A stretch of 64,000 nucleotides of DNA from Bog-756 sp963704615 (GTDB taxonomy: Bacteria; Actinomycetota; Acidimicrobiia; Acidimicrobiales; RAAP-2): positions 3,100,001 to 3,164,000 of the forward strand of contig OY969923.1 of assembly GCA_963704615.1 (NCBI GenBank), in the 5' to 3' direction. Position 1 is the first letter of the stretch; each line of letters begins with the position of its first letter. A program made the position numbers and the translations under genes. Shown here piece by piece: positions 46,001 through 54,400 of this stretch. The notes under the pieces were generated by a model. It had not been told where the DNA came from and made no database searches. It saw nothing but the letters and a program-made list of their open reading frames with translations.

Positions 46001-46786
46001 CGATCCCGATGTGGTGGAGGAGCACGACGAGCCGCTGGCCAGAGTGGGGTTCGCGTCGACAGGCAGGGTGTCGGTGTTGACTGCGATGGCGCTCGGGGTG
46101 GCGGCCACCCCGGTGACGTCACTCTGTTCCTCGCACTCCACGTTGTAGGTGGAGGCGGCGCCTTCCGGCCAGGCCGCCGCCGTCCCGGCCGTGACCGGGT
46201 CGATACAGGTCACCGTGGGCGCGGCGACGGTGACGGTCAGGGTGCCCGAGTTGGACGGGGTGAGGGTGCTGCCGGCGAAGGCCCCCGGGGTGGAGGTGAA
46301 GGTGAACGGGTAGGTGCCACCGTCCGAGGAGGTGGCCGAGTCCGAGAGCTTGCACTCCTCGATGTATTCCTCGGTGGTGCCCGAGCCCGAGGTCGTGGTG
46401 GAGCACGACGAGCCGCTCGCCAGTGAGGGGTTGCCGTCAGCGGGCAGAGAACCGGTATTGACGGTGATGGTCGGGTAGGCGGAGGTGCCGCTGATCCCGG
46501 TCTCCTCCTCGCACTCGACGGTGTAGGAGGACCCGCTGACGCCTTCGACGAAGGTCTGGGTAGACCCACCGGCGGCCGGGTCGATGCAGGTGTTGGCCTG
46601 CGCGGCGAAGGCCGGCGCCGCGGTCAGGACCGCATCGACGGCCAGGCCGGCGAACGTGCCGATGACAAGAACGAGCCCGAGAATGAGCCGACCGATCCGC
46701 TTGGTTGCCGGCGGCGATGCATGGCCACGACCGGATGCGCCAGGTGCGCGCGAACCACCGAACAGATGCTTGCCATGATTCGACAT
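40025..46786 (-). CDS. Giant secreted repeat protein (Ig-like and DUF11 repeats)
   Basis: This 2,253-residue protein has a signal peptide of ~61 residues (LILGLVLVIGTFAGLAVDAV, cleavage near AFA). Five N-terminal repeats of ~100-130 residues start CIDPA and contain YTVECEE, TSGSGTTEEYI and GTYAATFTATG; the fifth is divergent. A unique ~450-residue middle region comes next. Nine DUF11-like repeats of ~110 residues follow (LVKSTTSTGYGAAG, YSYLVTNTGTTT, CPDPTLAPGASETCTG). A last Ig-like domain (ENTPYTDTLTVSGG) ends the chain. There is no LPxTG motif or C-terminal anchor. Each repeat keeps Cys pairs that could form disulfides outside the cell. It is probably an adhesin, S-layer-like or matrix protein. 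GGGGGA precedes the ATG. Confidence 0.88.
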   Translation of the reverse strand: MSNHGKHLFGGSRAPGASGRGHASPPATKRIGRLILGLVLVIGTFAGLAVDAVLTAAPAFAAQANTCIDPAAGGSTQTFVEGVSGSSYTVECEEETGISGTSAYPTITVNTGSLPADGNPSLASGSSCSTTTSGSGTTEEYIEECKLSDSATSSDGGTYPFTFTSTPGAFAGSTLTPSNSGTLTVTVAAPTVTCIDPVTAGTAAAWPEGAASTYNVECEEQSDVTGVAATPSAIAVNTDTLPVDANPTLASGSSCSSTTSGSGTTEEYIKVCGFSGTPTSSDAGAYAATFTATGDGGVGSATSGNLNVTVASPTLSCIDPASAGTAATWHEGVTSSYTVECEELSGYGANYPTIALNTDALPADANGTLSSSCTTGTSGSGTTEEYIEECAFTGTPSASDAGTYAATFTATGHGGVGSVTSGNLNITVNAPTVTCIDPASGGTAATWYEGSASSYTVECEEQSGITSVTAYPSAIAIATNTVPADANTTIASGAGCSTTTSGSGTTEEYIDECPFTGTPTTNDAGTYAATFTATGDGGVGSATSGNLNITVQAPTTSCTIPASGGTSVSWVDGTAESESITCNTEGFTANNAGNYPSSITLNSGTLPPGATEATSTSSSPPCTTTTSGSGATTLYELVCPLALNPTIADNGTYHLTFTASPGVNGGSTVTSGTLTITIAQPAPSWETDSTTDGNYFSAIKGVPFCDNIGVTTSTSGGASSGSLGSLPLTSLTAGTTPAGVANYAIKNVDLATGTAQLCGTNNNTVASAPVTMAPVATNSGGSATDSIPLWSQNECTWTASGSTSVAMFDTNQDLETAGSQSAFGQPIANGEQLGGLNVGTKNYPTCTGGVGVSASGGLGDAWTINTANPLPTPTDTNPSAAQGDLASSNLDLASADSTSDYVGGCWGGTNILASTSTTSFGSGGTAQLTLPSAWSNGGDCAYGSLGSNSAGGNTDTASGTGLALCPPTQADVNAGYVDCTIIASSGNDENGSVNYSSMDLFFNGQPVPQTPTAAMTSTVLTDGTVTVSGGTNWWGSTSGAPNSEDSAMYGDLQNGATGYYPVSAPSVYIGTSRGSAVPVLNSTVSIPANTYTCTGAESNTVGPNPCTLVAGQPTGTFQVPDGMTPGSYNVYIDESNTTPLPGNGPSDAYQTARGTSLGTVESVTPITVNSLMLVKTSTTAYVDGGYSQAGDQISYSYAVTNNFPFTVTGIQVNDNKIPSANISCPSTSLASDTSETCTGTYTVTQADVDAGSVTNTATVTAQDGSVTETSAPSSVTVDASDSITSLTLVKSTTSTGYGAAGNTIPYSYLVTNTGTTTLNGVAVSDNKVASVSCPDPTLAPGAAETCTGTYTVAQADVDAGSVTNTATASGTNGSNTSATSNTSTVTVLASNSTSSLSLVKSTTSTGYGAAGDTIPYSYLVTNTGTTTINDVAVSDNLVATVLCPDPTLAPGASETCTGTYTVAQADVDAGSVTNTATASGTNDLEVGVDSASSSVTVLASNATSSLSLVKSTTSTGYGAAGQTIPYSYLVTNTGTTTISNVAVSDNLVATVTCPDPTLAPGAAETCTGSYTVTQTDVDAGSVTNTATASGTNPSDTSVTSASSSVTVPANSASSSLFLVKSTTSTGYAAAGDTINYSYQVTNNGTTTISGVAVSDNLVATVTCPDPTLAPGDSETCTGSYTVTQADVDSGSVTNTATASGTDPTDATITSPPSTVTVTSDGTATLSVVKSTTSTGYGTVGDTIDYNYLVTNTGTITLDSVAVSDNLVTSVSCPDPTLAPSAAETCTGSYTVTQADVDAGSVTNTATASATAPPNATSVSSAPSSVTVEASNATSTLSVVKSTTSTGYGAAGDTIAYSYLVTNTGTTTLNNVGVSDNKVATVSCPDPTLAPGASETCTGSYTVTQADVDNGSVTNTATASGTNGLDVTATSASSSVTVLASNATSSLSLVKSTTSTGYGAAGDTIPYSYLVTNTGTTTLNNVAVSDNKVATVSCPDPTLAPGASETCTGTYTVTQADVDNGSVTNTATASATTPDPETVTSASSSVRVDASNATASMTLVKSANEADFTKAGQVIGYSYKVTNTGTTTLHNVGVTDNMIASVSCPSSSLAPGASEACTGNYTTTLGDVDNGSIVNTATASATEPPSGNPVASAPSTVTLPYAGLMITSTSPLPTVHENTPYTDTLTVSGGTKPYTWTALAGLPKGLKLSTKGVLSGTVKSTKVAPGTFTLEVQVADTGKGKGKDVAFLSLPVVG
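40310..43280. repeat. Nine tandem ~330-bp repeats coding for DUF11 domains
   Basis: The segment gtgttggtcaccgaNCCGgNgtccacgt returns about every 330 bp (near 40711, 41041, 41373, 41701, 42031, 42361, 42691 and 43018). Inner copies are nearly identical at DNA level while the outer two are diverged, a sign of recent expansion by unequal recombination. Confidence 0.9.
44745..46595. repeat. Five tandem ~360-bp repeats coding for CIDPA-type domains
   Basis: Five copies run from the mature N-terminus, each starting with a CIDPA/CTIPA codon run and including a TSGSGTTEEYI-like stretch. Copies 2-4 are closest to each other; copy 5 is divergent. Confidence 0.85.
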
Positions 46787-47373
46787 GAATCCCCCGTCTC
46801 ATAATGCATTTGCCTCGGCGCTGCTCTAACCTCACAGCCCACCGGGTGCCGCAGTCTCGCCGTACTCGTCAGGGAAATGTTCCGACTTCCTGCCCGGAAT
46901 TGCGCCCCAATGTCACACACGCCTTGACTGAGGATGAACACTTATCCAAACGTGAGGCAATTGCCATCCTCAAATTTGATGAAATCAAACGTTTGATTGG
47001 TAGGTCCGACAAGCGCAGGGTGCTCGGAGCAGGTCCTAGTCTGGGCCTCAGAATTCGAGGGGTGGTCCAACCGGAGGGCTTGCCACAGCAACGATGGGAT
47101 GCCACCCTTGGCCACCATGGCGAGAGCTGGGGGGGACGTCGAGGCCCATCCGACGCGGTGTCCACGGTGCCGCTTGGTGCGGCGGAAATCCACAAAAGGC
47201 CTGCAGACGGGCCTAGTCGGCCGTGCCGAAAGCGGGTCCGGAGGCAGCGCCCCAGCGATGCCTGCGCTGTGATGGGGCTTCGAGTGGGCACCCGATGGCG
47301 GCCTGGTGGTCGCAGCCACTTGGTGGATCCGGCGGTGGCGCCGACCGGGTGGGAGTCCCCTGGCCCGGGGTGG
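46787..47373. other. Divergent control region between the giant repeat protein and a membrane protein
   Basis: One plus-strand frame is open through the whole stretch, but its sequence is Arg/Pro-rich with no domain, so it is treated as non-coding; an alternative ATG for the membrane protein is at 47272. An AT-richer island at about 46930-47010 holds the palindromes described separately, including GGCAATTGCC at 46956-46965. Confidence 0.5.
46975..46998. promoter_or_regulatory. Operator-like cluster of ATCAAA half-sites
   Basis: TTTGAT (46975-46980), ATCAAA (46984-46989) and TTTGAT (46992-46997) alternate in orientation. The last two form a perfect 16-bp palindrome, AATCAAACGTTTGATT, at 46983-46998. 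It lies in the AT-rich part of the divergent region and probably binds a dimeric regulator. Confidence 0.5.
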
Positions 47374-49440
47374 ATGGCAGGCGAGCGACGGCGGCACCGA
47401 CGCAGTCGATCGGTGGCCATCCTTGTCGGTGCCCTCAGCCTGGTCCTGGTGTCCCTCTCCGCCCTGATCCTCCCCGGGTTGGCGGTGTCGGCGACGCCGG
47501 CCGCAGCCGCATCCGTCGGCGCACCCCGGTGTCCGCCTGATTGCGGGGCGGTGGCGGCCGGCGACCCCCTCCTGGTCCCGTTCGTCACCGTCAATCCGGG
47601 GGTGGGCTGGCAGGCCCTCCCTGCTGCTTCGGTTCAGCCCTTTGTCAATGCCTTGCAGCACAACGTCAACCGTCTGGCCGGAAAGCAAGCCACCACCAAC
47701 GTGGCCGCGGGGAAGTGGGACTGGGTCGCGGGCAATTACCAGCTCCTGGTGACCCTGATCTCGTCGACCTCACTGGCGAGCGTCCACCTCGACAGCCCCG
47801 CCCTCAACGCCAGGGATGAGTGCACGTCGGGCGGGGGGCAACCCACCGGCTCGGTCGTGTCGATCCGGGGTGTACCCGGCTCGGTGTCCGGACTGTGCAC
47901 ATTTCGGCCGGGCTCCTCGGCTGCCGGCGCTACCGTGGTCGCCTTCAACCGAGGCAATGTGGCTGTCCTCATCCAGATCACCTCGCAATCGGACCGGCCC
48001 ATCGACCCGCGTACCCCACCCATCGTGGCCGGATTGCAGTACACCGTCCTCCCGCCCGGAGGTGTCCCCGTGTCGAGCGGGTCGGATATCGAGTGGATCG
48101 TCTTCTGGCTGTGCATGCTGGGCGCGGTGGCCGTCGGCATCGTGCTCTGTGCCCGCCGGAGGGGGAGCTGGCGAGGTCCCTTCCAAGCGGTGGCCGAGGC
48201 GTTCGGGCGCCGGAAGCTGGCGCTGGCCGTCTCGGCGGTCGCCGTCATCGGTGCCATGGCCTTTGTCATGCTCGATGCGTCCCTCCTCCATGGCTTCGGC
48301 CAGTGGTCGGTGGCTTCGTTCGGCGACCTCTGGATCAACTGGGCCGACTCGGCCTACATGACCTTCGCCGGAGGCTACGGGCACGTCTACGTCCTCGATC
48401 CGACCCTCGAGACGGCACCGGCGTTACAGGTGGTCACCGCGCCGATCGCCCGAGCAGCGTTCGGCCTCTCGTTTCCCTATCCCGGTGTGGTGTTGTATCC
48501 GGCGGCATTCTGGGTGGCCGGACCGCTCTTTCTGGGCCTGATGGCACTGCCGATCTGCGCCGGTGACCGGTGGCTCCAGGGGATGGGAGTCAGCGACATC
48601 CGCCGGCGTCTGGTTGCGCTGGCCGTGATGGGGATCACCTTGCCCCCCATCGTGGGATCCGGGCACCCCGAGGACCTCGTCGCTCTCGGGGCCATGCTCT
48701 ACGGGCTGGTCGCCGCACTCGAGGGCCGCTCTCGGGCGACCGGCTGGTGGCTGGGCGTGGCTCTGGCCTTCCAGCCCTTCGCCTTCTTGGCCGTGCCGAT
48801 CGCCTTGGTGTTCTTGAAAAAGCGTCAGTGGTTGAGGGCCATCGTCCCGATGGTGGCCGTCCCCTTGGCCTTTCTGGTCGTGCCCTTGATCAGCGAACCG
48901 ACGGTCACCCTCAGTCAGCTGATTCACCAGAAGGTCTATTACGACCACGGGTACATCAGTCCCACCTGGAATCTCGATCCGGGAGCGGGCTCCTACATCC
49001 GCAGCCTGGTGGCCCTGGCCGCCATTCCCGCCGCTCTGGTCCTGGCCCATTACCTGCCCACCAGCCGCCGCGATGCAGCGAACCTGGTCATCTGGGTGGT
49101 GGCAGCCCTCTTTGCCCTCCGGGTCTTCGAACCCCAACTGGTCCCCTACTTTGTGGCGCCGACCCTGGCCCTGCTCCCCATCAGCGCCTCGCGGGGGCCC
49201 TGGTGGCGGCTTTTGGGCACATGCGCTCTGGCCATCTGGCTCAACTGGTGGCTCCACAGCCCCGTGCAGGGTCGATGGTCGCAGTGGCTAGTGATCATTG
49301 CCCAGCTGTGTGTGCTGGGCTGGCTCGCCTTTCCCCAACGACGGCGCCGTTCGGACGAACGCGATAGCGATGAAGGCCGCAAGGAACCGGCACGGCCCAA
49401 AGAGCAACGACCCGCCGGTCGACAACTCGTCTCCCACTAA
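47374..49440 (+). CDS. Polytopic membrane protein with GHPED motif and extracytoplasmic N-terminal domain
   Basis: This protein of ~688 residues has a signal anchor (VAILVGALSLVLVSLSALILPG) and an outside domain of ~210 residues with several Cys. About ten transmembrane helices follow, in a layout like GT87/GT-C mannosyltransferases (DUF2029). A loop after the fourth or fifth helix carries GSGHPEDLVALGAMLYGL, then a WWLGVALAFQPFAFLAVP helix. The minus-strand protein at 59294-60877 has the same motif and helix, so the two are paralogs. No catalytic Asp pair of known GT-C enzymes is certain. The ATG at 47374 is chosen for the signal anchor; 47272 is possible. Confidence 0.7.
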   Translation: MAGERRRHRRSRSVAILVGALSLVLVSLSALILPGLAVSATPAAAASVGAPRCPPDCGAVAAGDPLLVPFVTVNPGVGWQALPAASVQPFVNALQHNVNRLAGKQATTNVAAGKWDWVAGNYQLLVTLISSTSLASVHLDSPALNARDECTSGGGQPTGSVVSIRGVPGSVSGLCTFRPGSSAAGATVVAFNRGNVAVLIQITSQSDRPIDPRTPPIVAGLQYTVLPPGGVPVSSGSDIEWIVFWLCMLGAVAVGIVLCARRRGSWRGPFQAVAEAFGRRKLALAVSAVAVIGAMAFVMLDASLLHGFGQWSVASFGDLWINWADSAYMTFAGGYGHVYVLDPTLETAPALQVVTAPIARAAFGLSFPYPGVVLYPAAFWVAGPLFLGLMALPICAGDRWLQGMGVSDIRRRLVALAVMGITLPPIVGSGHPEDLVALGAMLYGLVAALEGRSRATGWWLGVALAFQPFAFLAVPIALVFLKKRQWLRAIVPMVAVPLAFLVVPLISEPTVTLSQLIHQKVYYDHGYISPTWNLDPGAGSYIRSLVALAAIPAALVLAHYLPTSRRDAANLVIWVVAALFALRVFEPQLVPYFVAPTLALLPISASRGPWWRLLGTCALAIWLNWWLHSPVQGRWSQWLVIIAQLCVLGWLAFPQRRRRSDERDSDEGRKEPARPKEQRPAGRQLVSH

Positions 49441-49492
49441 CCGGTCGACAACTCGTCTCCCACTAACCGGTCGACTACTCGTCTCCCATTGA
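49415..49492. repeat. Three tandem copies of a 26-bp unit across a stop codon
   Basis: The unit ccggtcgacaactcgtctcc (first 20 of 26 bases) occurs at 49415-49440, 49441-49466 and 49467-49492; the third copy has a few changes. The first copy is the last 26 bases of the membrane-protein gene with its TAA, so the end of the gene has been copied twice downstream. Confidence 0.9.
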
Positions 49493-49563
49493 GTGCGCGT
49501 GGCGCACTTTCCGAGGGCTCCATCGGCCATCACGCTCATCGAGATCGACCGTCCACCGAGCGT

Positions 49564-51456
49564 TCAGGTCGGCCACAGACGGTCCCGTAACCCCGAAGCC
49601 CGGGTCACCGGTCGATGGATGGCCGCCCGCAAAGCCTCCTCGCTGCCCACCATGGTCAGCCGGGTGCGGGCCCGGGTCACCGCCGTGTACAACAGCTGGC
49701 GGGTCAGGATCGGGGACCCGGCCGGCGGCAGCGAGACGACGGCGTGGGGGAACTCGGAGCCCTGGCTCTTGTGGATGGTCATGGCCCACCAGGTCTCGAC
49801 CTGATCGAGCCGGGATGGGGCCAGGTAACGCACTCCCTCCTCGCCCCGGAAAGCGGCCCGCATCGCACCCTCGTGGCCAACCACCACAGCCACGTCGCCG
49901 TTGGCCACCTGGTTGATCCGGTCGTTGCCGGTGACGATGACGGGACGACCGATGTACCAGCGTCGGGCCGACTCCAGCTCGGGGACCCGGGCACCCACCC
50001 CCCGCTCGATCCGCTCGCTCCAGTCGTACAGGCCGCCGGGTCGCCGGCGGGTGGCGGCCAGAACCTTGATGCGAACGGCGGCGGCCAGCGAGCCCACGGC
50101 GTCACCACGCAAAGCGGAGGTGACCAGGTCGACCCCGGCCTCGACGGCCTCATCCAGAACGCCGTCCACCGCCGATCGGTCGCGGCCGTCGACCCATCGG
50201 AGCTCGCGGTGGCCGCCCTCCAGCAAGGCCAGGGCCGCGTCCGCATCCCCGACCCGGACGGCCTCGGCCAGAGCGGCGATGGCCGAGTCGGAGCCGAAAC
50301 GGTGCATCCGGCGCAGCACGGTGACCCGACCGGACAGGGCGGATCGCTCCGGTCGGCGGCCATCGGCCGCAGGGGACCCCGGATCGGCGGCCGGACCCAC
50401 CACGTCGGCCAGCACCGTACCGGCCTCGATGCTGGCCAGCTGGTAGGGATCACCGACCAGGACCACCCGAGCTTCGGGACGCACGGCGTCGAGCAACTGG
50501 GCCATGAGAGGCAGGGACACCATGGACGTCTCGTCCACCACAACCAACTGGTGGAGAAGGGGGTTCCGCCGATCGTGGTCGAACCGGGGGCCGGGTCGCC
50601 AACCCAGCAATCGATGGATGGTGGTGGCATCGGCGTCGGCCAGTGACTGGACCACCGATGCACCGACGATGCCCGCCTCTTCGAGGGCGGGGACCTCGGC
50701 CCTGACGGCCTCCTTCATCTGCTGGGCGGCCTTGCCGGTCGGAGCCGCCAAGGCCACCGAGAGGTTCCTGCCCTCGGCGGCGGCGACCATGTGGGCCACC
50801 GCCAACAGGCGGGCCACGGTATGCGTCTTGCCCGTCCCGGGCCCACCGGCGATCACCGAAATCCCCGGCATCTGTGCCCGCAGGGCCGCCAGCCGCTGAA
50901 GGTCGGGGTATCGGTCGTCTTCGGGGCCGAACAGGGCGTCGAGAGCGGTGGCCACCGCGGCGGTGAGTCGATCGGATCCCTCCTGCTCGGAGGCGGCCCG
51001 GAGACTGGCCCGGCGGTTGAGGTCACCGGCCACGGCGACCTCGTGGCGCCAGTAGCGCTGGAGGTAGAGGCGGGTGCCGTCCCAGACGAGGGGACGCAGG
51101 TGGTCGGGGGCGAGGTCCGGAGTCGACACCAGCGCCGACCGGGCCAGCGACTCGACCCATGTGTCGGGAGCGGGCCACGGGAGAGCGGCCGACTGAGCGG
51201 CCGACTCGTCGAGGTCCGCCATCTGGTCGGCGAGGTTGTGCAACTCGACGCAGACGTGCCCGAAACGAGGTGCCCGCGCCGCCACGGCCAGGGCCAGGAC
51301 GACCTCGTCGGTGAGGTCGGGCTGGAGCCGGGTCAGGGTGGCAGCCAACTGGACTTCGAAGGGGCCGAACACACCGGCGTCGACGAACGGGGTCAGCACC
51401 TCCACCTCGGGGGGCACGGCCACCGCAACGCGCCAGGCCGTCGATGCGCTCACCAT
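49564..51456 (-). CDS. recD: Exodeoxyribonuclease V subunit RecD
   Basis: This 630-residue superfamily-1B helicase has an N-terminal domain, Walker A GGPGTGKTHTVARLL (~residue 200), Walker B VVVDETSMVSLPLM, the VLVGDPYQLASIEAG motif, TIHKSQGSEFPHAVV and LLYTAVTRARTRL. RecD is the 5'-to-3' motor of RecBCD. The ATG at 51456 (or the GTG at 51453, which overlaps the recB stop) gives coupling to recB. The gene order recC-recB-recD is the common bacterial one. Confidence 0.95.
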   Translation of the reverse strand: MVSASTAWRVAVAVPPEVEVLTPFVDAGVFGPFEVQLAATLTRLQPDLTDEVVLALAVAARAPRFGHVCVELHNLADQMADLDESAAQSAALPWPAPDTWVESLARSALVSTPDLAPDHLRPLVWDGTRLYLQRYWRHEVAVAGDLNRRASLRAASEQEGSDRLTAAVATALDALFGPEDDRYPDLQRLAALRAQMPGISVIAGGPGTGKTHTVARLLAVAHMVAAAEGRNLSVALAAPTGKAAQQMKEAVRAEVPALEEAGIVGASVVQSLADADATTIHRLLGWRPGPRFDHDRRNPLLHQLVVVDETSMVSLPLMAQLLDAVRPEARVVLVGDPYQLASIEAGTVLADVVGPAADPGSPAADGRRPERSALSGRVTVLRRMHRFGSDSAIAALAEAVRVGDADAALALLEGGHRELRWVDGRDRSAVDGVLDEAVEAGVDLVTSALRGDAVGSLAAAVRIKVLAATRRRPGGLYDWSERIERGVGARVPELESARRWYIGRPVIVTGNDRINQVANGDVAVVVGHEGAMRAAFRGEEGVRYLAPSRLDQVETWWAMTIHKSQGSEFPHAVVSLPPAGSPILTRQLLYTAVTRARTRLTMVGSEEALRAAIHRPVTRASGLRDRLWPT

Positions 51457-54400
51457 GCCAACTCGGCATGAAGCCGACCATCGAGCAGCTCGCTGAGAGC
51501 GACCACCAGTGCTGAGGGAAGGGGCCAGCCGAACACACCGTAGGGTTGGCCGGCGTCGCTCACCGGGGTGGTGGGCCCGGTCATGCCCCGCAGGAAGAGG
51601 TAGAGGGCACCACCGAGATGGGTGTCCGGTTGATACCCGTCGAGCCGCCACCGGAGGTAACGGTGGAGCGCCACCGAGTAGAGCAGCGCCTGCAAGGGGT
51701 AGTCGTGCTCGGTCATCGCTGCTACCAGGCGGGCCGGGTGATAGTCACGGGCGTCGGGCATCTGCCCTCGCCCCGACAGAGCATTGGTCTTGTAGTCGGC
51801 CACCACGAACTTGGGCCCCCCTCCGTCGTCGACCCGGAGGATCAGGTCGATCGACCCGGTCAGATGGCCGGCCAGGGTCACGTCGATGGCGCCGGTGGCC
51901 AACCCGGTGGCCCAGGGGACCAGAGGGTCGCGGGAAGGGAGATGGTCGACCGCCAACCTTCCGATGTCCGCCACCACCGCCGGTCGCCCGGCCTCCCCCA
52001 GTCGCAGATCAAAGGAGACCTCGCGCAGCATGTTCCCGGAGCCGATGTCGCCCAGGCACTGGTCTGCACCCAACGATCCGAGCGGGGTGTGGAGGGCGTC
52101 GGCGAGACCCGAGATGAGCAGACGGCGACCCTCCTCTGCGGTGGAGCCCTCCTCACCGGTCGGGGTGAGATCCACGGGTGCCCAAGTCAGCCGACGATCG
52201 ATGTTCTCGCCGAGAAGCGCGGCCAGCTCGCCGTGGCCGGCACGGAAATCGGTGCGCTCGAGGACCGTATGCACGAGGGTCCCGAACGCCGCCCCCGCCG
52301 GTAGGCGGGTGAGGGCCCCACCGTGCCCGGAGTCGTCCGGCGCGGCAGCCAACCCCCCGCCGACCGGGTCGGGCCTGCCCTCCTGGACAGAGGGGCCTTC
52401 GCGGCCGGAAGACTCGAAAGCGGCCCGTTCCTGGTCGAGCTCCTCGTCGGTCCCTTCGACGCCCCCCTCGTCCGCAGACCCCACGTCGCCCAGCGACACG
52501 TCGTAGGGATCTGCGGTGGTCACAAAGGCTTGGTCGGTGATGGCCGAGAAGGACCATCGCCGTTTCGAACGGTCGGGGGCGGCGGTGAAAGGGGCCACAT
52601 CGAGTGAAGGCGGGTCGTCGGCGGCGGCGTTGCCCAGCCACCTCGGTCCCGGTGGCGGTTGGTCGTCCACCGCAGCCACGGCGACGGTGCCGTCAGACGC
52701 GTCAACCAGTGGGGCGAGTGAGTCGACGATGGCGTCATCGCCGGGAATGGGGACGGTCGTCCCCGCGTAGGTCACCGGATCGATGCCCTCGGCATCGCGG
52801 GCGAAGAGGATCCGGGCCAACGCGGTTTTCGAGCTGTGCTGAGCGTTGGCCCACCAGACGATGGTCTGGTGCCGGGCCCGGGTCAGGGCCACGTAGAGCA
52901 GGCGCAATCGCTCGCCGGTCATCTCGGCCGCCGCCATCTCCTTCCTCGCCTTCGCCCCGTCCTCGTTGGGCCATGAGCTGCCCTGGGCCAGGTCGAATGT
53001 CTTCACGCCGGTAACCGGGTCCACGTAGATCACCGGGTCCTTGGTGCCGGTCCACCTCCAGAGCACAGGTGCGCACACGACCGGGAACTCCAGCCCCTTG
53101 GCTGTCCAGATGGTCATGACCTGGACCGCCTCGGCCTCGGACTCGATGCGCCGGGCGGTCAGATCCCGGTCCGCGTCGGGGTCGCCGGTGCTATCCGGAT
53201 CACGGTCCAAAGCGGCCAGAAGGGCAGCCACATTGGCTCGACCGTTGACCGATCCGCCATGGAGGAGCTCGGCCAGATGGTCAAGATCGGTCATGTTCCG
53301 ATCGCCGTCAGGACCACCCAACACCGTGGCCTGGACCCCGCTGGTCGACCATATCTGGGCGAGCACGTCGGCCACCGTGTGGGTGGCCAAGCGCTCCGAC
53401 CATTGGCGCAGATCCTCTTGCATGGTCACCAACTGCGGGTCGGTGACATCCGCCACCATTTCTGCACTCCAGCCCCCGAACCACGACAAGGCGTACATAC
53501 GAACGCGCCGTCCATCGGAGGGCCGGGCCATGGCGTGGAGCAACCATCGCATCTGCTCTGCGGCCGGCGACCGCAGGACGCTGCCTCCCTGAGCGACCAC
53601 AGCCGGGACACCCTGGGTGATCAGCGTCTCCTGGGCGGCGGTGCACTCGTCGTTTCTGTTGACCAGCACGGCGATGTCCCCCGGGCGCACCCGACGGGTC
53701 GGTTCCGCCTCGCTGCCGGTCGGGATCAGACCGTGTTCGAGCAGTTCACGGACCTGGACCGCCAGATCCCCCATGACGGCCCGGACGGCCGCACCGACGA
53801 CCACCTCGGAAGACCCTCTGGTGCGATCGATGCCGGCGCCGACCGCAAGCCGGAGCGACAACGCCGGTAGCGGTCCCCCGTCGTCGTGGTGCAGGCGACG
53901 AACCTGGACTGCGCTGGCCGCGGCGACCGGGACGAACCGTATCGTCGGGTCGCCGAAGGTGGCCCCGGCAAACAAGGCGTCGAGGGACCGGAGGACAGCC
54001 GCGTCGGATCGCCAGTTGAACTGCATGGTTCGACGTTGGATCACCACATCGTCCCGCACTGCGCTGATATAGGTGGCGACATCTCCGCCACGAAAGCCGT
54101 AGATGGCCTGCTTGGGATCCCCGACCAACACCAGGGTGGTTCCCTCGGCTTCGCCGAAGAGCCGTCGGAAGATCCGCCACTGGACCGGATCGGTGTCCTG
54201 GAATTCGTCGATCAGCGCCACCTTGAAACGGCTGCGCAGAGCGGCGACCGCGGCCTCCGATCGTGGCCCGGTCAGGGCATCGCACAATTCGGTGAGCACA
54301 CTGTCGAAACTCAGTGTTCCGCTGCGTCGCAGCCGCTCTCCCAGGCCGAGCACCGATTGGTCGACCAGCTCCCGCATCACCACCTGGGCGGCGGTTGCCC

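Noticed and set aside
46804..47373. N-terminal extension of the GHPED protein at 47374
   Set aside because: The extra 190 residues are Arg/Pro-rich without similarity, would bury the signal anchor, and would run through the palindromic control region.
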